Source of the DNA: Limnanthes douglasii subsp. nivea
Taxonomy: Eukaryota; Streptophyta; Magnoliopsida; Brassicales; Limnanthaceae
Length of the DNA stretch: 64,000 nucleotides
Direction: 5' to 3'
NCBI GenBank assembly: GCA_036936605.1
Contig: JAUPFV010000001.1
Span: 164,448,643 to 164,512,642, forward strand
Each line of letters begins with the position of its first letter. The first letter of the stretch is position 1. The position numbers and the translations under genes were made by a program. Shown piece after piece: positions 1 through 11,001 of this stretch. The notes under the pieces were generated by a model that saw only the letters and a list, made by a program, of their open reading frames with translations, was not told where the DNA came from and did no database searches.

Positions 1-1929
1 ATATGCTATAGTTGCCAATGAGTCTGCTAGCTCATTTTGTGCCCGGGGAATGTGTTCATAGACAACAGCTTTAAATTTTAGTGCTTCATTCTTGAGGAGG
101 AGTAAATATTTCACTAGTTGCTCCTTTCTAGCCTCAGATTGGCCTAAGGCATGATGGATAAGCAATTGGGAGTCACTTAGCAGTTTGACCCTCTTAGCCC
201 CACAGATGTAGGCTAACTTTAACCCAGCTATAGCTGCTTCGTATTCGGACTCGTTATTAGATGCCCTGAAAGCAAAACAGATAGCTCCATATGGGGAAGT
301 TAAACATATTCCTGCACCACATCCCATAGTGCTAAATCCACCATCTGTTCGGACGATCCACACTTTCTTGTCTTTTGTATCAGTAGCTTGCTCCGAATCC
401 CTATCGGAGTGGAATTTAACCAAGAAATCAGCCACAGCTTGGGCTTTTACTGCTGTCCGGAGAGCAAAGTCTATGTCGTAATCCCCCAATTCTACTGACC
501 ACTTAGTCATTCTGCTCAAAATGTCTGCTTTTTGAAGGACATTCTTTAAGGGAAAAGAGGTCCGGACGATGATAGGATGAGCCTGGAAATAAGGCCTCAT
601 CTTTCTTGTAGCTATTACCAGAGCTAATGCCAACTTTTCAAGTTTCAAGTAACGTCTCTCAGCATCTATCAAGCTCTTGCTGACGTAGTACACTGGGTGG
701 GGATATCTATTGACCTCTCTTACCAGCACAACACTGATGGCACAACTTGAAACTGCAAAATATACGAAGAGAGTCTCCCCATCAACTGGTTTGAATAAAG
801 TTTTGGGGGAGGACAGGTGTTTCTTGATTTCATTGAAAGCCTCATCACACGGTGGGGTCCACTCGAAACCCTTTGCACCCTTCAAAGTTTAAAAGAAAGG
901 AGCACACCTGTCCGAAGACCTGGAGATAAATCTGTTTAAGGCTGCTAATCTCCCCGTTAACCGCTGTACTTCTTTGATGTTTCGAGGAGGTTCCATCTGG
1001 AAAAGAGCATTCAGCTGGTCCGGATCGGGCTGTATTCCATACTCACTTATGATATAGCCTAGAAACTTCCCGGACTGCACTCCGAAGACACATTCAGGGT
1101 TTAACCTTAAATTTACTTTTACCAAGTTGGCAAAAGTTTCTTGGAGATCGGACAAGTGTAGCTGCTCATCCATACTTTTCACCATCATATCGTCAATGTA
1201 AACCTCCATATTTCTTCCAATTTGATCAGCAAATGCCTTGTTGACTAACCTTTGATAAGTAGCCCCAGCATTTTTCAAACCAAATGGCATCACTTTGTAG
1301 CAATGTAGACCCCTGTCAGTGACAAACGTAGTATGCTCTTGATCCTTTGGATCTACTTGAATCTGATTGTACCCGGAGAAGGCGTCCATAAAGGAAAGCA
1401 GTTTGTTCCCAGAGGTAGAGTCTACTAACTGATCTATCCGGGGGACCGGGTACAAGTCTTTTGGGCAAGCTCTATTGAGCTCTGTGAAGTCAATGCACAT
1501 GCGCCACTTGCCATTCTTCTTTTTCACCAGGACAGGATTGGCAGTCCACAAAGGGTATTGAGATTCTTTAATGTGCCCCATCTTTGTGAGTCTATCAACC
1601 TCTTGTACAATGACATCAGCCTTTTCTTTTAAGAAAGCTCTTCTCTTTTAAACCACTGGTGCTACATCTCTTCGGACAGATAGGTGATGGGATATCACTT
1701 CTGATGGAACTCCAGTAACATCAGCATTGCACCAAGCAAAAACGTGCTGATGGTCTTTCAAAAATTTCAACATTTCTTTTTTCAACATTGGTGGCATCTT
1801 GGACCCTATCTTGACACTCCTGCCTTCTTCCAAACAGTGTGTTTCAACCTCTTCAATTGGAATCAACACTCCAAGGGTCTCTCTGGGGTCATCAATTTCA
1901 CCCTCACCCCTAGAAAGGCCCTCAAACTG
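1..1929 (-). pseudogene. pol: Copy A pol: RT, RNase H and second RNase H, no integrase
   Basis: Reverse transcriptase and ribonuclease H portion of the left copy. RT shows the motifs NPVLVKKKNGKWRMC, LSFMDAFSGYNQI, MPFGLKNAGATYQ and an intact YIDD catalytic box. The first RNase H region follows, then a second RNase H with RTDGG, NNESEYEA, SDSQLL and ADSLATIAY. Two stops interrupt it: TAA at 1648-1650 just before the KRRAF motif and TAA at 889-891 after CAPFF, both at Gln codons in copy B. One residue of the NPEKC motif is missing, and a short gap precedes AICFAFRA relative to copy B. The window begins at the end of the second RNase H, so nothing is seen downstream, but copy B suggests that the LTR follows at once. 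Confidence 0.87.
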
Positions 1930-1932
1930 CTA
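1930..1932 (-). promoter_or_regulatory. In-frame stop between gag-pro and pol, copy A (candidate readthrough stop)
   Basis: TAG followed by CAG TTT in the coding strand. Upstream gag-pro and downstream pol are in the same frame. The same position carries a stop in copy B (6786-6788) and in the distantly related element C (19165-19167), each followed by CAA or CAG. Confidence 0.55.
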
Positions 1933-4317
1933 TTGATCATTTACACGGACTGCCCCTAGCGTTCGAGGAGCCAGGGCAGTGGCATAGCATTCTCTTGCAA
2001 TCTTTTGGCTGCTCCGGACAACTCCAACCTGCCCCTGAACAGCATACTTTAAGCACTAGTGGATTGTTGAAGCCACTGCATGCATCCTAGAGAGCCAAGA
2101 CCTCCCTAGAATAGCATTATAGCAAGTGGGACAATCCACCATGATAAAGAGTATTCTAACCATTTTCTTGAAAGGGCCCCTGCCCAATAACACTTCTTCT
2201 TCGAATTCTCCGATCACATCAGCTGAGCTGCCTGTGAAGCCCACGATTGACATATCCGACTTTTGAATCACATCTGGATTTTTCATTTTCTTATAAGTGG
2301 TTAGGAAAAAGATATTGGCTGAGCTTCCAGTATCCACCAGGATTCGCCTTATTTCATTGCCCCCTATAGACGCTCCTATGACAACAGCATCCTCATGAGG
2401 GCCAGCAATGTCTCTCAAATCATCCTCATTAAAGACAATGAAGGGGAATGAGTTCGGTGACTGATAAGATGTCATGCCTCCTTCTAGATGGGAGGCTAAA
2501 TTATGAACATGCCTCTTTCTCGAAGAAGCAGTAGGAGCCGTCATAGTGTCCCCTCCGAAAATTGTAAGCGACTCAAAAAACTTAATGAGCCCGGAGACCG
2601 ATCTAGAACACTCCTCAATAGCACCCACTCTGTTTCGAGTTGGATCAGGATCCAAGTATTCAGATTCCACATCAAACCTTTCAACTATAACCATGGCCCC
2701 CTCTGGAGCAGCATTACTTGGACCAACCCGGTGAGTGTTATCAGGCTTGTTGCCTCCTCTTTTCTTAACGTATGCTCCCAACTTTCCCCTTTCAATCAGG
2801 TTTTGAACTTCTTGTTTCAATGCTATGCAATCATCAGTGGTATGGCCAATATCATTGTGATATTGGCAAAAGGAGTTGTTACGATGTTCTCTGGGAGACT
2901 GCAAGGTTGCTGGTCTCCGGTAATGTACCTCATCTTTTGTTTTATCAAAGATAGTGGCCACACTTTCTTTTAACTCTGCGAACCACTCCGGTTGGACCCA
3001 TGGCCCTCTCTTGTTTCTGGATTGTTGACTTTGAGCAGGAGTAGCTGGCTGAGACTGAGCTTTTGCCCTACCATGCCCCTGTCCGGTTTCTCTTGCTTTG
3101 TTCCCGGACTGGTTTTGATTTGGAGTTGGTGTCACTGGGGTGGATCTTACCTGTCGGTGCATCCTGGTTTTCTTTGTTTCATCGACGTTTATTTGTTTGC
3201 CAACATGATTCAGCAACCCTCCCCATGTCATAGTCTTCTTTCTGGTCACCGAATCTGCTAGATTGCCTGGGTTCAAACCCTGTCTCAGGGATGCTATTGC
3301 TACCTGTTCAAAGCAATCAGCCAACCTATTCTTTGTGTTCACAAAGCGGCTTATGTATTCTTTTAAGGATTCATTTGGCTCCTGGGCACAATAGATTATG
3401 GTGTCTCCATTGCCCTTCAACTCCTTACTCCCTACGAACTGCCTTCGGAAGGCCACCCAAAACGTATCGAAATCTTTGATACAACCCTGAGGCAGGCTAT
3501 TGTACCATTTCAGAGCACTCCCCGTGAATGACTGGGAGAATGCCCTACAAAGTAGTTTATCATCGTCATCAAAGTTCATCATGAAGTTCTTGAATTGCTC
3601 CAGATGGTTGTCCGGATCAGTACTGCCATCGTAATTCTCCATTTTAGTGCTGTCAAACCTCTTGGGGAGGTTTCCGGACAGTATTTTAGAAGACAGTGGA
3701 GACTGCCTCCAATTCCTTCTACGATTGAACACAGTATCCTCATTGGGAGTTGCAAAGATACCTGGCTCATCGTGGAAAGAAAAGGGAGTTATCAGCATCT
3801 TGTCCATATACCTCCGATAGTGAGATGACCCCTTTCCAATATGCCTTTTCATTCTTCCATTATGGTCTCTTTTTCTTGAATATTTCTTAACCTGCTTTTG
3901 CTTTTTCCTGGTTCGACCCTCATCGTTGCTAGAGGACAAGGATTTTTCATTTCCCTCACTGTCCGAAGAGCTACCTGAAGATTCTGAGCTTGAGTCAGAA
4001 CTCTCCACAGGCTTGGACCGGTGAGACTTTTTAGAACTGGCATGTGTCTTTTTGGTGCTCACAGGAGTTTTTGAAGCCTCAGGCTCTCTGGGGTTGTCGG
4101 TGTGATGAGCAACTGATGCTTTAGATTTCTCTTTCACGCCCATCTTGGCCTTTTCAGCCCTCAGAGCTTCTATTTCACCCCTCAACATGTCACGCTCTTC
4201 GATAGTGTACTCATCATTCTCTCCCACCACTTCGAGCAAAGCTGGTGGCAGCTCAGGATTGTCCGGATTCATTCGGAAGAATTTTCTTTTCTGGTTTTGA
4301 ATGCTTGATTCAGGCAC
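1933..4317 (-). pseudogene. gag-pro: Copy A gag-protease polyprotein (Tat-type), one nonsense mutation
   Basis: Structural Gag plus aspartic protease of the array's left copy. Two in-frame ATGs are possible, at 4317 and 4272; the second (MNPD) is the start also available in copy B. In order the protein has a charged Ser-rich N-terminus, a retrotransposon Gag domain (around FDSTKM to NVDE), a CCHC-like knuckle with the pattern CQYHNDIGHTTDDC, and a retropepsin with an intact VDTGSSAN active site followed by ILGRSWL. A TAG at 2056-2058 replaces a Gln codon that copy B keeps as CAG, truncating the product after the protease. Without it the frame would run to the TAG at 1930-1932. The frame is identical to pol, so no frameshift is needed between the two. 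Confidence 0.88.
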
Positions 4318-4323
4318 CGTCGC

Positions 4324-4341
4324 CTCCCACTGTGGTCGCCA
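4324..4341 (-). other. Primer binding site, copy A
   Basis: The minus strand reads TGGCGACCACAGTGGGAG, complementary to the 3' end expected of a plant tRNA-Arg (CCA included), three bases inside the LTR end. tRNA-Arg priming is known for Ogre/Tat elements. The tRNA identification is from memory of the tRNA 3' end. Confidence 0.7.
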
Positions 4342-4399
4342 ATTTGGTGTGGATAATAATTGCCTGAGGGTAGGCTGGTAATTTCAAGTGGAGTTTTAA

Positions 4400-4462
4400 G
4401 GTGGTGTGTGGGTGTTTAACGGTGGTGTGTGGGTGTTTAACGGTGGTGTGTGGGTGTTTAAC
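4400..4462. repeat. Three perfect 21-bp repeats inside the middle LTR
   Basis: A 21-bp unit beginning GGTGGTGTGTGGG is repeated exactly three times (4400-4420, 4421-4441, 4442-4462). The paired LTR at 9201-9608 has no such expansion, so it arose in this LTR. Confidence 0.95.
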
Positions 4463-4545
4463 TATGGTGGTAGAGAGTAGAGAGAAGATTAAGCAGCTTG
4501 GTAGCAGTTAATTCTCATTACCCCTAGTTGATGCGGGTGGTTAGG

Positions 4546-4553
4546 TATTTATA
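4546..4553 (-). promoter_or_regulatory. LTR TATA box
   Basis: Minus-strand TATAAATA within the middle LTR; the same octamer is conserved in the other LTR at 9359-9366. A plausible RNA polymerase II core promoter for the element. Confidence 0.5.
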
Positions 4554-4839
4554 GTGTAATGTTTGGGCCCTTATGGGCTTTCGGGTCATGCTTAATGGAC
4601 CCGGGTCATGTTCAAAGACCCATGAGCTCTAAGTAGGAGAGCAAATAGCTTAGTCAAGAAGTGTTTAGGTTTTTTAGTACTTTTTTCATAGTTCGAACAG
4701 CCTTAAGTTCACAGTGTTCACAGAATTCTGTCCGGTCCAAATGACCTGTTCGATCCCTGCCCATGTAACATGTCCGGTATTCGGAGAGACTAGACCGATT
4801 TGCCTTTGTTCGGGGAGCATGCTGAATTCAGACTCATCA

Positions 4840-6785
4840 TACGCTATGGTTGCCAATGAGTCTGCCAACTCATTTTCTGTCCGGGGTATATGTTCATAAG
4901 TAACACTTTTAAACCTGAGTGCTTCATTTTTAAGAAGGAGTAAATATTTCACAAGCTGCTCTTTTTTAGCCTCAGATTGGACTTGGGCATGGTGGATAAG
5001 AAGCTGGGAGTCACTCAGTAGCCTGACCCTTTTAGCCCCACAAATGTAGGGTAGCTTTAAACCAACTATAGCTGCTTCGTACTCGGACTCATTATTGGAT
5101 GCCCTGAAAGCAAAACATATAGCTTGGTACATTTTGTTACCATATGGAGAAGTCAAACACGCTCCGGCACCACATCCCATAGTGCTAGATCCACCATCTA
5201 TTCGGACGACCCATACCTTTTTATTTTTTATGTCAGTAGTCTGCTCCGAATCTCTGTCGGAGTGAAATTCAACCAAAAAATCAGCCACAGCTTGGGCCTT
5301 AACTGCTGTTCGAGGAGCAAAATCGATGTTGAAATCTCCCAGTTCTACTGACCATTTAGTCATCCTGCTTGAAATGTCTGCCTTTTGGAGGACGTTCTTC
5401 AAGGGAAAAGAAGTTCGGACGATGATAGGATGAGCCTGGAAATAAGGCATCATTTTTCTTACAGCTATTACCAGGGCTAATGCTAATTTCTCGAGTTTCA
5501 AGTAACGCCTTTCTGCATCTATCAAACTTTTGCTAATGTAGTACACCGGATGGGGATAACTATCCACTTCTCTTACCAACACAGCACTGATGGCACAACT
5601 TGAAATTGCCAAATATGCGAAGAGTGTCTCCCCATCAACTGGTTTAAACAAAGTTTTGGGGGAGGACAGGTGCTTATTTATTTCATTAAAAGCCTCATCA
5701 CACTGTGGGGTCCAATCGAATCCCTTTGCACCCTTCAGGGTTTGGAAGAACGGGGCGCACCTGTCCGAAGACCTTGAGATAAATCTGTTTAAGGCAGCTA
5801 ATCTCCCCGTTAGTCGATGTACTTCCTTAATATTTCGAGGAGGCTCCATTTGGAATAGAGCATTAAGCTGGTCCGGATCGGGTTGTATCCCATGCTCACT
5901 TATAATATAGCCTAGAAACTTCCCGGACTGTACCCCGAACACACATTTCTCTGGGTTTAATTTCAAATTCACTTTTACCAAGTTGGCAAAGGTTTCTTGG
6001 AGATCAGCCAAATGAAATTGCTCATCCACACTCTTCACCATCATGTCATCAATTTATACTTCCATATTTCTCCCAATCTGATCAGCAAAGGCTTTGTTTA
6101 CTAATCTCTGATAAGTGGCCCCAGCATTTTTCAACCCAAACGGCATTACCTTATAGCAATGAAGACCTCTGTCAGTGACAAATGCGGTATGTTCTTGATC
6201 CCTCGGATCTACTTGAATCTGATTGTATCCGGAGAAAGCATCCATAAAGGATAGCAGCTTGTTCCCGGAGGTGGAGTCTACTAACTGATCAATCCGGGGG
6301 ACTGGATACAAATCTTTTGGGCAAGCTCTATTGAGATCTGTGAAATCAATGCACATGCGCCACTTGCCATTTTTCTTTTTTACCAGGACCGGATTGGCAG
6401 TCCACAAAGGATATTGAGACTCCTTAATATGCCCCATCTTTGTGAGCCTGTCAACCTCTTGCACAATAACATCAGCCTTTTCCTTGGAAAAAGCCCTTCT
6501 CTTTTGAACCACCGGTGTTATGTCTTTCCGGACGGATAAGTGATGTGATATCACATCTGCTGGTACCCCTGTAACATCAGCATTGCACCAAGCAAAAACG
6601 TGCTGATGGTTCTTCAAAAACTTTACCATTTCGCCTTTCAGACCGGGTGGCATTTGGGACCCTATATTGACATTTTTTTCTTCTTCTAGACAATGTGTTT
6701 CCAGTTCTTCGACTGGTATCAACACTCCAGGGGCCTCTCTGGGGTTATCAATTTCACCCTCACCCCCAGAAAGCCCCTCAAATTG
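4840..6785 (-). pseudogene. pol: Copy B pol: RT, RNase H and second RNase H running into the LTR
   Basis: Same domain order as copy A. RT carries KKNGKWRMC, SFMDAFSGYNQ and FGLKNAGATYQ, but the tyrosine codon of the YIDD catalytic box is TAA at 6051-6053, which splits the frame and destroys the active site. Downstream are the RNase H segment (YLKLEKLALALV) and the second RNase H (RIDGGSSTMGCGAG, NNESEYEAA, SDSQLLIH, NELADSLATIAY). At about 4840 the frame continues from this domain straight into the LTR and ends at 4686, giving roughly 50 LTR-encoded residues. Integrase, chromodomain and polypurine tract are absent. The TAC-to-TAA change is a transversion, unlike most stops in this window. Confidence 0.88.
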
Positions 6786-6788
6786 TTA
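6786..6788 (-). promoter_or_regulatory. In-frame stop between gag-pro and pol, copy B (candidate readthrough stop)
   Basis: TAA followed by CAA TTT, flanked by the same protein context (Q-stop-QFEG) as copy A. gag-pro above and pol below share the frame. Confidence 0.5.
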
Positions 6789-9128
6789 TTGCTCGTTGAT
6801 ACGAACTGCCCCCAGCATTCGAGGAGCCAGGGCTGTAGCATTATATTCTCTTGCAACCTTTTGACTGCTCCAGATGACTCCCACCTGTCCCTGAACAGCA
6901 TATTTCAAGCACTGGTGGACTGTCGAAGCCACTGCATGCATCCTAGAGAGCCAGGACCTCCCTAGAATAGCATTATAGCAAGTGGGACAATCCACCATGA
7001 TAAAACGTATTCTGACCATTTTCTTGAAAGGGCCCCTGCCCAATAACACTTCTTCTTCGAATTCTCCGATCACATCAGCTGAGCTGCCTGTTAAGCCCAC
7101 GATTGACCTATCCAAATTCTGAATTACAGCTGGATTTTTCATTCTCTTGTACGTAGTTAAGAAAAGGATATTGGCTGAGCTTCTGGTATTCACCAGCATT
7201 CGTCTTATGTCATTTCCCCCAATAGATGCTCCTATGACAACAGCATCCTCATGAGGGCCAGCTATATCTCTTAAATCATCTTCATCAAAAATAATGAAGG
7301 GGAATGGATTTGGTGATTGATAGGAAGTCATGCCTCCTTCTAGCTGGGTGGCTAAAGTATGAACGTGCCTCTTCCTCGAAGAAGCAGTAGGAGCTGTCAT
7401 AGTATCCCCTCCGAAAATTGTAAGTGACTCAAAAAACTTAATGAGTCCGGAGACCGTCCTAGAACATTCCTCAATTGCACCCACTCTGTTTCGAGTTGGA
7501 TGAGGATCCAAGTACTCAGATTCCACATCAAACCTCTCAATTATAACCATGACTCCCTCTGGAGCAGCATTACTTGGACCAACCCGGTGAGTATTGTCAG
7601 GCCTGTTACCTCCTCTTCTTTTGAAATAAGCCCCCAGCTTTCCCCTTTCGATTAAGTTCTGAACCTCTTGTTTCAAAGCTATACAATCATCGGTGGTATG
7701 GCCAATATCATTGTGATATTGGCAAAAAGAGTTATTGCGATGCTCTCTGGGAGATTGCAGTGTGGCTGGTCTTCTATAGTGCACCTCCTCCTTTGTTTTA
7801 TCATAAATGGTGGCCACACTCTCTTTTAATTCTGCGAACCACTCCGGTTGGACCCATGGCCCTCTCTTGTTTTTGGATTGCTGACTCTGAGCAGGAGCAG
7901 CTGGCTGAGACTGAGCTTTGGCCCTACCATGCCCCTGTCCGGTCTCCTTTGTCTTGTTTCCGGACTGATTCTGATTGGGATTTGGTGTCACCGGGGTAGA
8001 CCTCACCTGCCTGTTCACCCTGGTTTTCTTCGTTTCATCGATATTAATCTGTTTTCCAACCTGATTCAGCAACCCTCCCCATGTCATGGCCTTCTTCTTG
8101 GTCACTGAATCGACCGAATTGCCAGGGTTCAAGCCTTGTCTTAAGGATGCTATTGCTACCTGTTCGAAGCAATCAGTCAGCCCATTCTTGGTATTCACAA
8201 AACGACTTATATATTCTTTTAAGGACTCATTTGGTTCCTGGGCACAATAGATTATTGTGTCTCCATTGCCATTTAGCTCTTTACTCCCTACGAACTGCCT
8301 TCGAAAAGCCACCCAAAAAGTATCAAAATTCTTAACACAACCCTGTGGCAGGCTGTTATACCATTTTAGAGCACTCCCCGTAAAAGACTGGGAGAATGCT
8401 CTACAAAGTAGCTTATCATCGTTATCAAAGTTCATCATAAAGTTCTTGAATTGCTCTAAATGGTTGTCCGGATCAGCACTGCCATCGTATTTTGCCATTT
8501 TGGTGCTGTCGAACCTCTTGGGGAGGTTTCCGGACAGAATTTTGGAAGATAATGGAGATTGCCTCCAATTTCTACCACGACTGAACACAGTATCCTCATT
8601 AGGAGTTGCAAAGATACCTGGTTCATCGTGAAAAGCGAAAGGATCCATCAGCATCCGATCCACATGCATCCGGCTATGAGATGACCCTTTACCAATATTC
8701 CTCTTCATCTTTCCATGTCTATCTCTTTTTCTGGAATATTTTTTAATCTGCTTTTGCTTCTTTTTAGTTCGACCCTCATCGCTGCTAGAGGATAAGGATT
8801 CTTCAATGCCCTCATCGTCCGAAGAGCTATCAGAATATTCTGAGCTTGAGTCAGAGCTCTCCACTGGCTTAGACCGGTGAGACTTTTTGGAGCTGGCATG
8901 AGTCTTTTTGGTACTCACATGAGTCTTTGAAGGCTCATGCTCTCTGGGTTTATCGGTGTGATGGGAAACTGATGCTTTGGATTTTTCTTTCATGCCCATC
9001 CTAGCCTATTCTGCCCTCAGAGCTTCTATTTCACCCTTCAGCCTATCGCGCTCTTCGATATTGTATTCATCGTTTTCACCCACCACTTCGAGCAAATCTG
9101 GTGGTACTTCTGGGGCGTCCGGATTCAT
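6789..9128 (-). pseudogene. gag-pro: Copy B gag-protease polyprotein, protease active site destroyed
   Basis: Gag and protease of the right copy. I chose the ATG at 9128 (MNPD) because an in-frame TGA precedes it. A TAG near 9006-9008 interrupts the N-terminal region, so the longest open part starts at 8999. Gag shows RFDSTKMAKYDGSADPDNHL and FWVAFRRQFVG, followed by the CQYHNDIGHTTDDC knuckle. In the protease the catalytic DTGSS box reads NTRSS, replacing the essential Asp and Gly, so this protease cannot be active. The C-terminal portion continues past the position where copy A has a stop and ends at the boundary stop 6786-6788. Confidence 0.88.
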
Positions 9129-9179
9129 TCAGACTAACTTTTCTTGTTGGTTTTGAATGCTTGATTCAGGCACCTTCTT

Positions 9180-9197
9180 CTCCCACTGTGGTCGCCA
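9180..9197 (-). other. Primer binding site, copy B
   Basis: Same 18 bases as at 4324-4341 (TGGCGACCACAGTGGGAG on the minus strand), separated from the LTR by three bases. Confidence 0.7.
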
Positions 9198-9200
9198 ATT

Positions 9201-9608
9201 TGGTGAGGTTAATTATCGTCTGAGGGTAGGCTTGTAATTTGTTCGGTGTTTTGTAGAAGTATGTGAGTGTTTAATATTTAGAGTAGATAGTAGAGGGAGA
9301 ATTAAGCTGGCTGGTTGCAGTTAATTTTCATTACCCACATTTAATGCAGGTGGTTGGGTATTTATACCTTTACATTTGGGCCATTATGGGCTTTCGGATC
9401 ATGTTCAATGGACCCGGGCCATGTTTAAAGACCCATGAGCTCTAAGTAGGAGAGCAAGTAGCTTAGTCAAGAAGTGTTTAGGTTTTTTAGTACTTTTGTC
9501 ATAGTTCGAACAGTCTCATTAGCTAAGTGTTCGAAGTGGTCTGTCCGGTCCGGAGGGCTAGGTCCGATCTGTCCCTGTCCGGTGAGTAGTCAGAATTCAG
9601 ACTCATCA
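9201..9608 (-). repeat. 5' LTR of copy B
   Basis: 408 bp. The plus-strand ends are TGGTGAGG and ACTCATCA, giving 7-bp imperfect inverted repeats. The central and right parts match the middle LTR (shared block from ATTATGGGCTTTCGG to GTTTAGGTTTTTTAG). The minus strand has TATAAATA at 9359-9366. Confidence 0.8.
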
Positions 9609-9616
9609 AAGATGAG

Positions 9617-9655
9617 TGTAATTGACTGGGGGTATTGTTAGTTTCAGTGGAGTTT
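9617..9655 (-). repeat. Possible remnant of another LTR copy
   Basis: Immediately after the array this stretch (TAATTGACTGGGGGTATTG... then TTTCAGTGGAGTTTTT) resembles the left portion of the middle LTR at about 4355-4397 (AATTGCCTGAGGGTAGG... TTTCAAGTGGAGTTTTA). It suggests that the array once continued or sits beside a truncated relative. The match is short and imperfect. Confidence 0.4.
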
Positions 9656-10584
9656 TTGTGATATGATTCGATTAATATTTCAAATATTGTATACATAAAG
9701 GTTTATTACTATATGAATTTGTTAGATTTTTTTACATCTATTACTCTATTACATATCCAAGGTATGACCATTTAAGACTGGATATGTATGATGACATTTC
9801 ATATTATTCTTAAACTTCACACCATAATTATAACAAGTAATTGATTGATAACGATAATGTGATTACTGTTGCATCATATTATTCACATCACGAGAAATAG
9901 GTATTTAGTCATTAATTGTTTATTGACCATATACGGGGTTATATCATTACTTATTGATAATGAATGTACGATAACCATAGATGACGATCCAAGTGATAGA
10001 TTGTTATAATTTATTATAGATCTGTGTGCTAAATATATATTTGGTAATTATCATAAAATAGTCCAATTAAAAAGCAATCAAATTAATTATGTTATATGTA
10101 ATTAAATATGAATTAAGCTATTATAGGTAAAAACACGTTATAAAAATATAAGTGTGATAACCATGCTAAATGTGGGCACTGTGAAGGATTAGACCTAAAT
10201 TTCAACACTTAAGCGTGAACTGGTAACTTAGTGACTAAATTTATCAAATCAATTTAGTGGTTGTGGTCCCCGATCACAAAGCAGCTAGCGCATATGGGCT
10301 TACTACATTTAAGGTTTCTAATTGTATTTCATATATAAATAAGACTAGATTAAGATATTCCTTCAATCTAAATTTAAAAGGTAAGTCGTTGTTTAGCTGA
10401 AATGAAGAACTACAATCATTTTTCACATCTAACAGGAGTTTCAATGAGGATTCAATCAAGAATATGGATAACAACAAGCAAACTCGTAAGTAATTTATCT
10501 TGTGTATATTAGTTAATCACAAGTAAGAGTTTATTATTTTGTCTTTATGATAAATTATATTGGACGATCAATATAAGTCATATC
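9656..10584. other. AT-rich spacer, no gene recognised
   Basis: About 0.9 kb between the array and element C. Only short chance reading frames are present. The last five bases (10580-10584, ATATC) are the target-site duplication of element C. Confidence 0.6.
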
Positions 10585-10985
10585 TGATGAGTTTCTAGAA
10601 AGAAGTCCAGGGGTGATAATACGATACGGGGATCTCTTAGTGGTGATTTTGTGATACGAGAATTTCTTAGTGTCAATATAAGTAAATCTACTTTGTTTAG
10701 ATGTTGGTTTTAGAGAGAGAAAATGAGAGCTTTTAGGTTTAAGTAGAGAGAGAAAATATTATATTATCCTTTTATAGTACAATTACGGACCCCACACGCT
10801 TTAATTCATATTTATTACATTTTTAGTCCCTGCATCTTATTTTCTCCTTATTCTGGCTATTTCTTAGATAGCTTATACAATTTTCCCCTCACGCAATTTC
10901 CTCCTATCGTACTTCTTCTTTGCAATTTTCTCATGTCATGTTTCTTCTTCACACTTTTCTCCTTGTCTTTTATTCTTCCTTATCA
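10585..10985 (-). repeat. 3' LTR of element C
   Basis: 401 bp, plus-strand ends TGATGAG and CTTATCA. It lacks a block of about 38 bp present in the other LTR (ATTCATCTCGGG... before the CCTTTTATAG TATA region). Confidence 0.9.
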
Positions 10986-11001
10986 GTAGCCCCCTAGTCC
11001 T
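10986..11001 (-). other. Polypurine tract of element C
   Basis: The minus strand reads GGACTAGGGGGCTAC directly before the 3' LTR start (TGATAAGG). Element D has the homologous GGACTGGGGGTTAC next to its LTR, which supports the assignment. The tract would prime plus-strand DNA synthesis. Confidence 0.55.

Larger units (their letters stand above)
4345..4839 (-). repeat. Shared middle LTR of the tandem array
   Basis: 495-bp LTR. The left end reads TGGTGTGG next to the primer binding site of copy A, and the right end ACTCATCA abuts the truncated pol of copy B. Near-perfect terminal inverted repeats (TGATGAG/CTCACCA type in the 9201 copy) define the ends. It serves as the 5' LTR of body A and the 3' LTR of body B. 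It is 87 bp longer than the LTR at 9201, partly through a triplicated 21-mer and partly through a longer right portion. The minus strand contains TATAAATA at 4546-4553. Confidence 0.8.
1..9608 (-). mobile_element. Tandem array of a Tat-like Ty3/gypsy element (body A, LTR, body B, LTR)
   Basis: Two diverged copies of one internal region lie head to tail on the minus strand: body A 1-4344 and body B 4840-9200. They are separated by one shared LTR (4345-4839) and followed by another (9201-9608). Each body reads from a tRNA-Arg-type primer binding site through gag, protease, RT, RNase H and a second RNase H domain, the order typical of the Tat/Ogre clade. The second RNase H then joins the LTR directly, with no integrase and no polypurine tract. 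Base 1 of the window aligns with base 4839, the LTR/body junction of copy B, so a further LTR probably lies just outside the window. LTR recombination or tandem duplication is the likely origin. No outer target-site duplication can be read because the left end is missing. Confidence 0.85.

Noticed and set aside
2503..3261. Plus-strand reading frames of up to 156 codons opposite gag
   Set aside because: They lie antisense to the well-supported gag-pro frame, show no domain wording, and recur at equivalent places in copy B only as mirror images of conserved codons.
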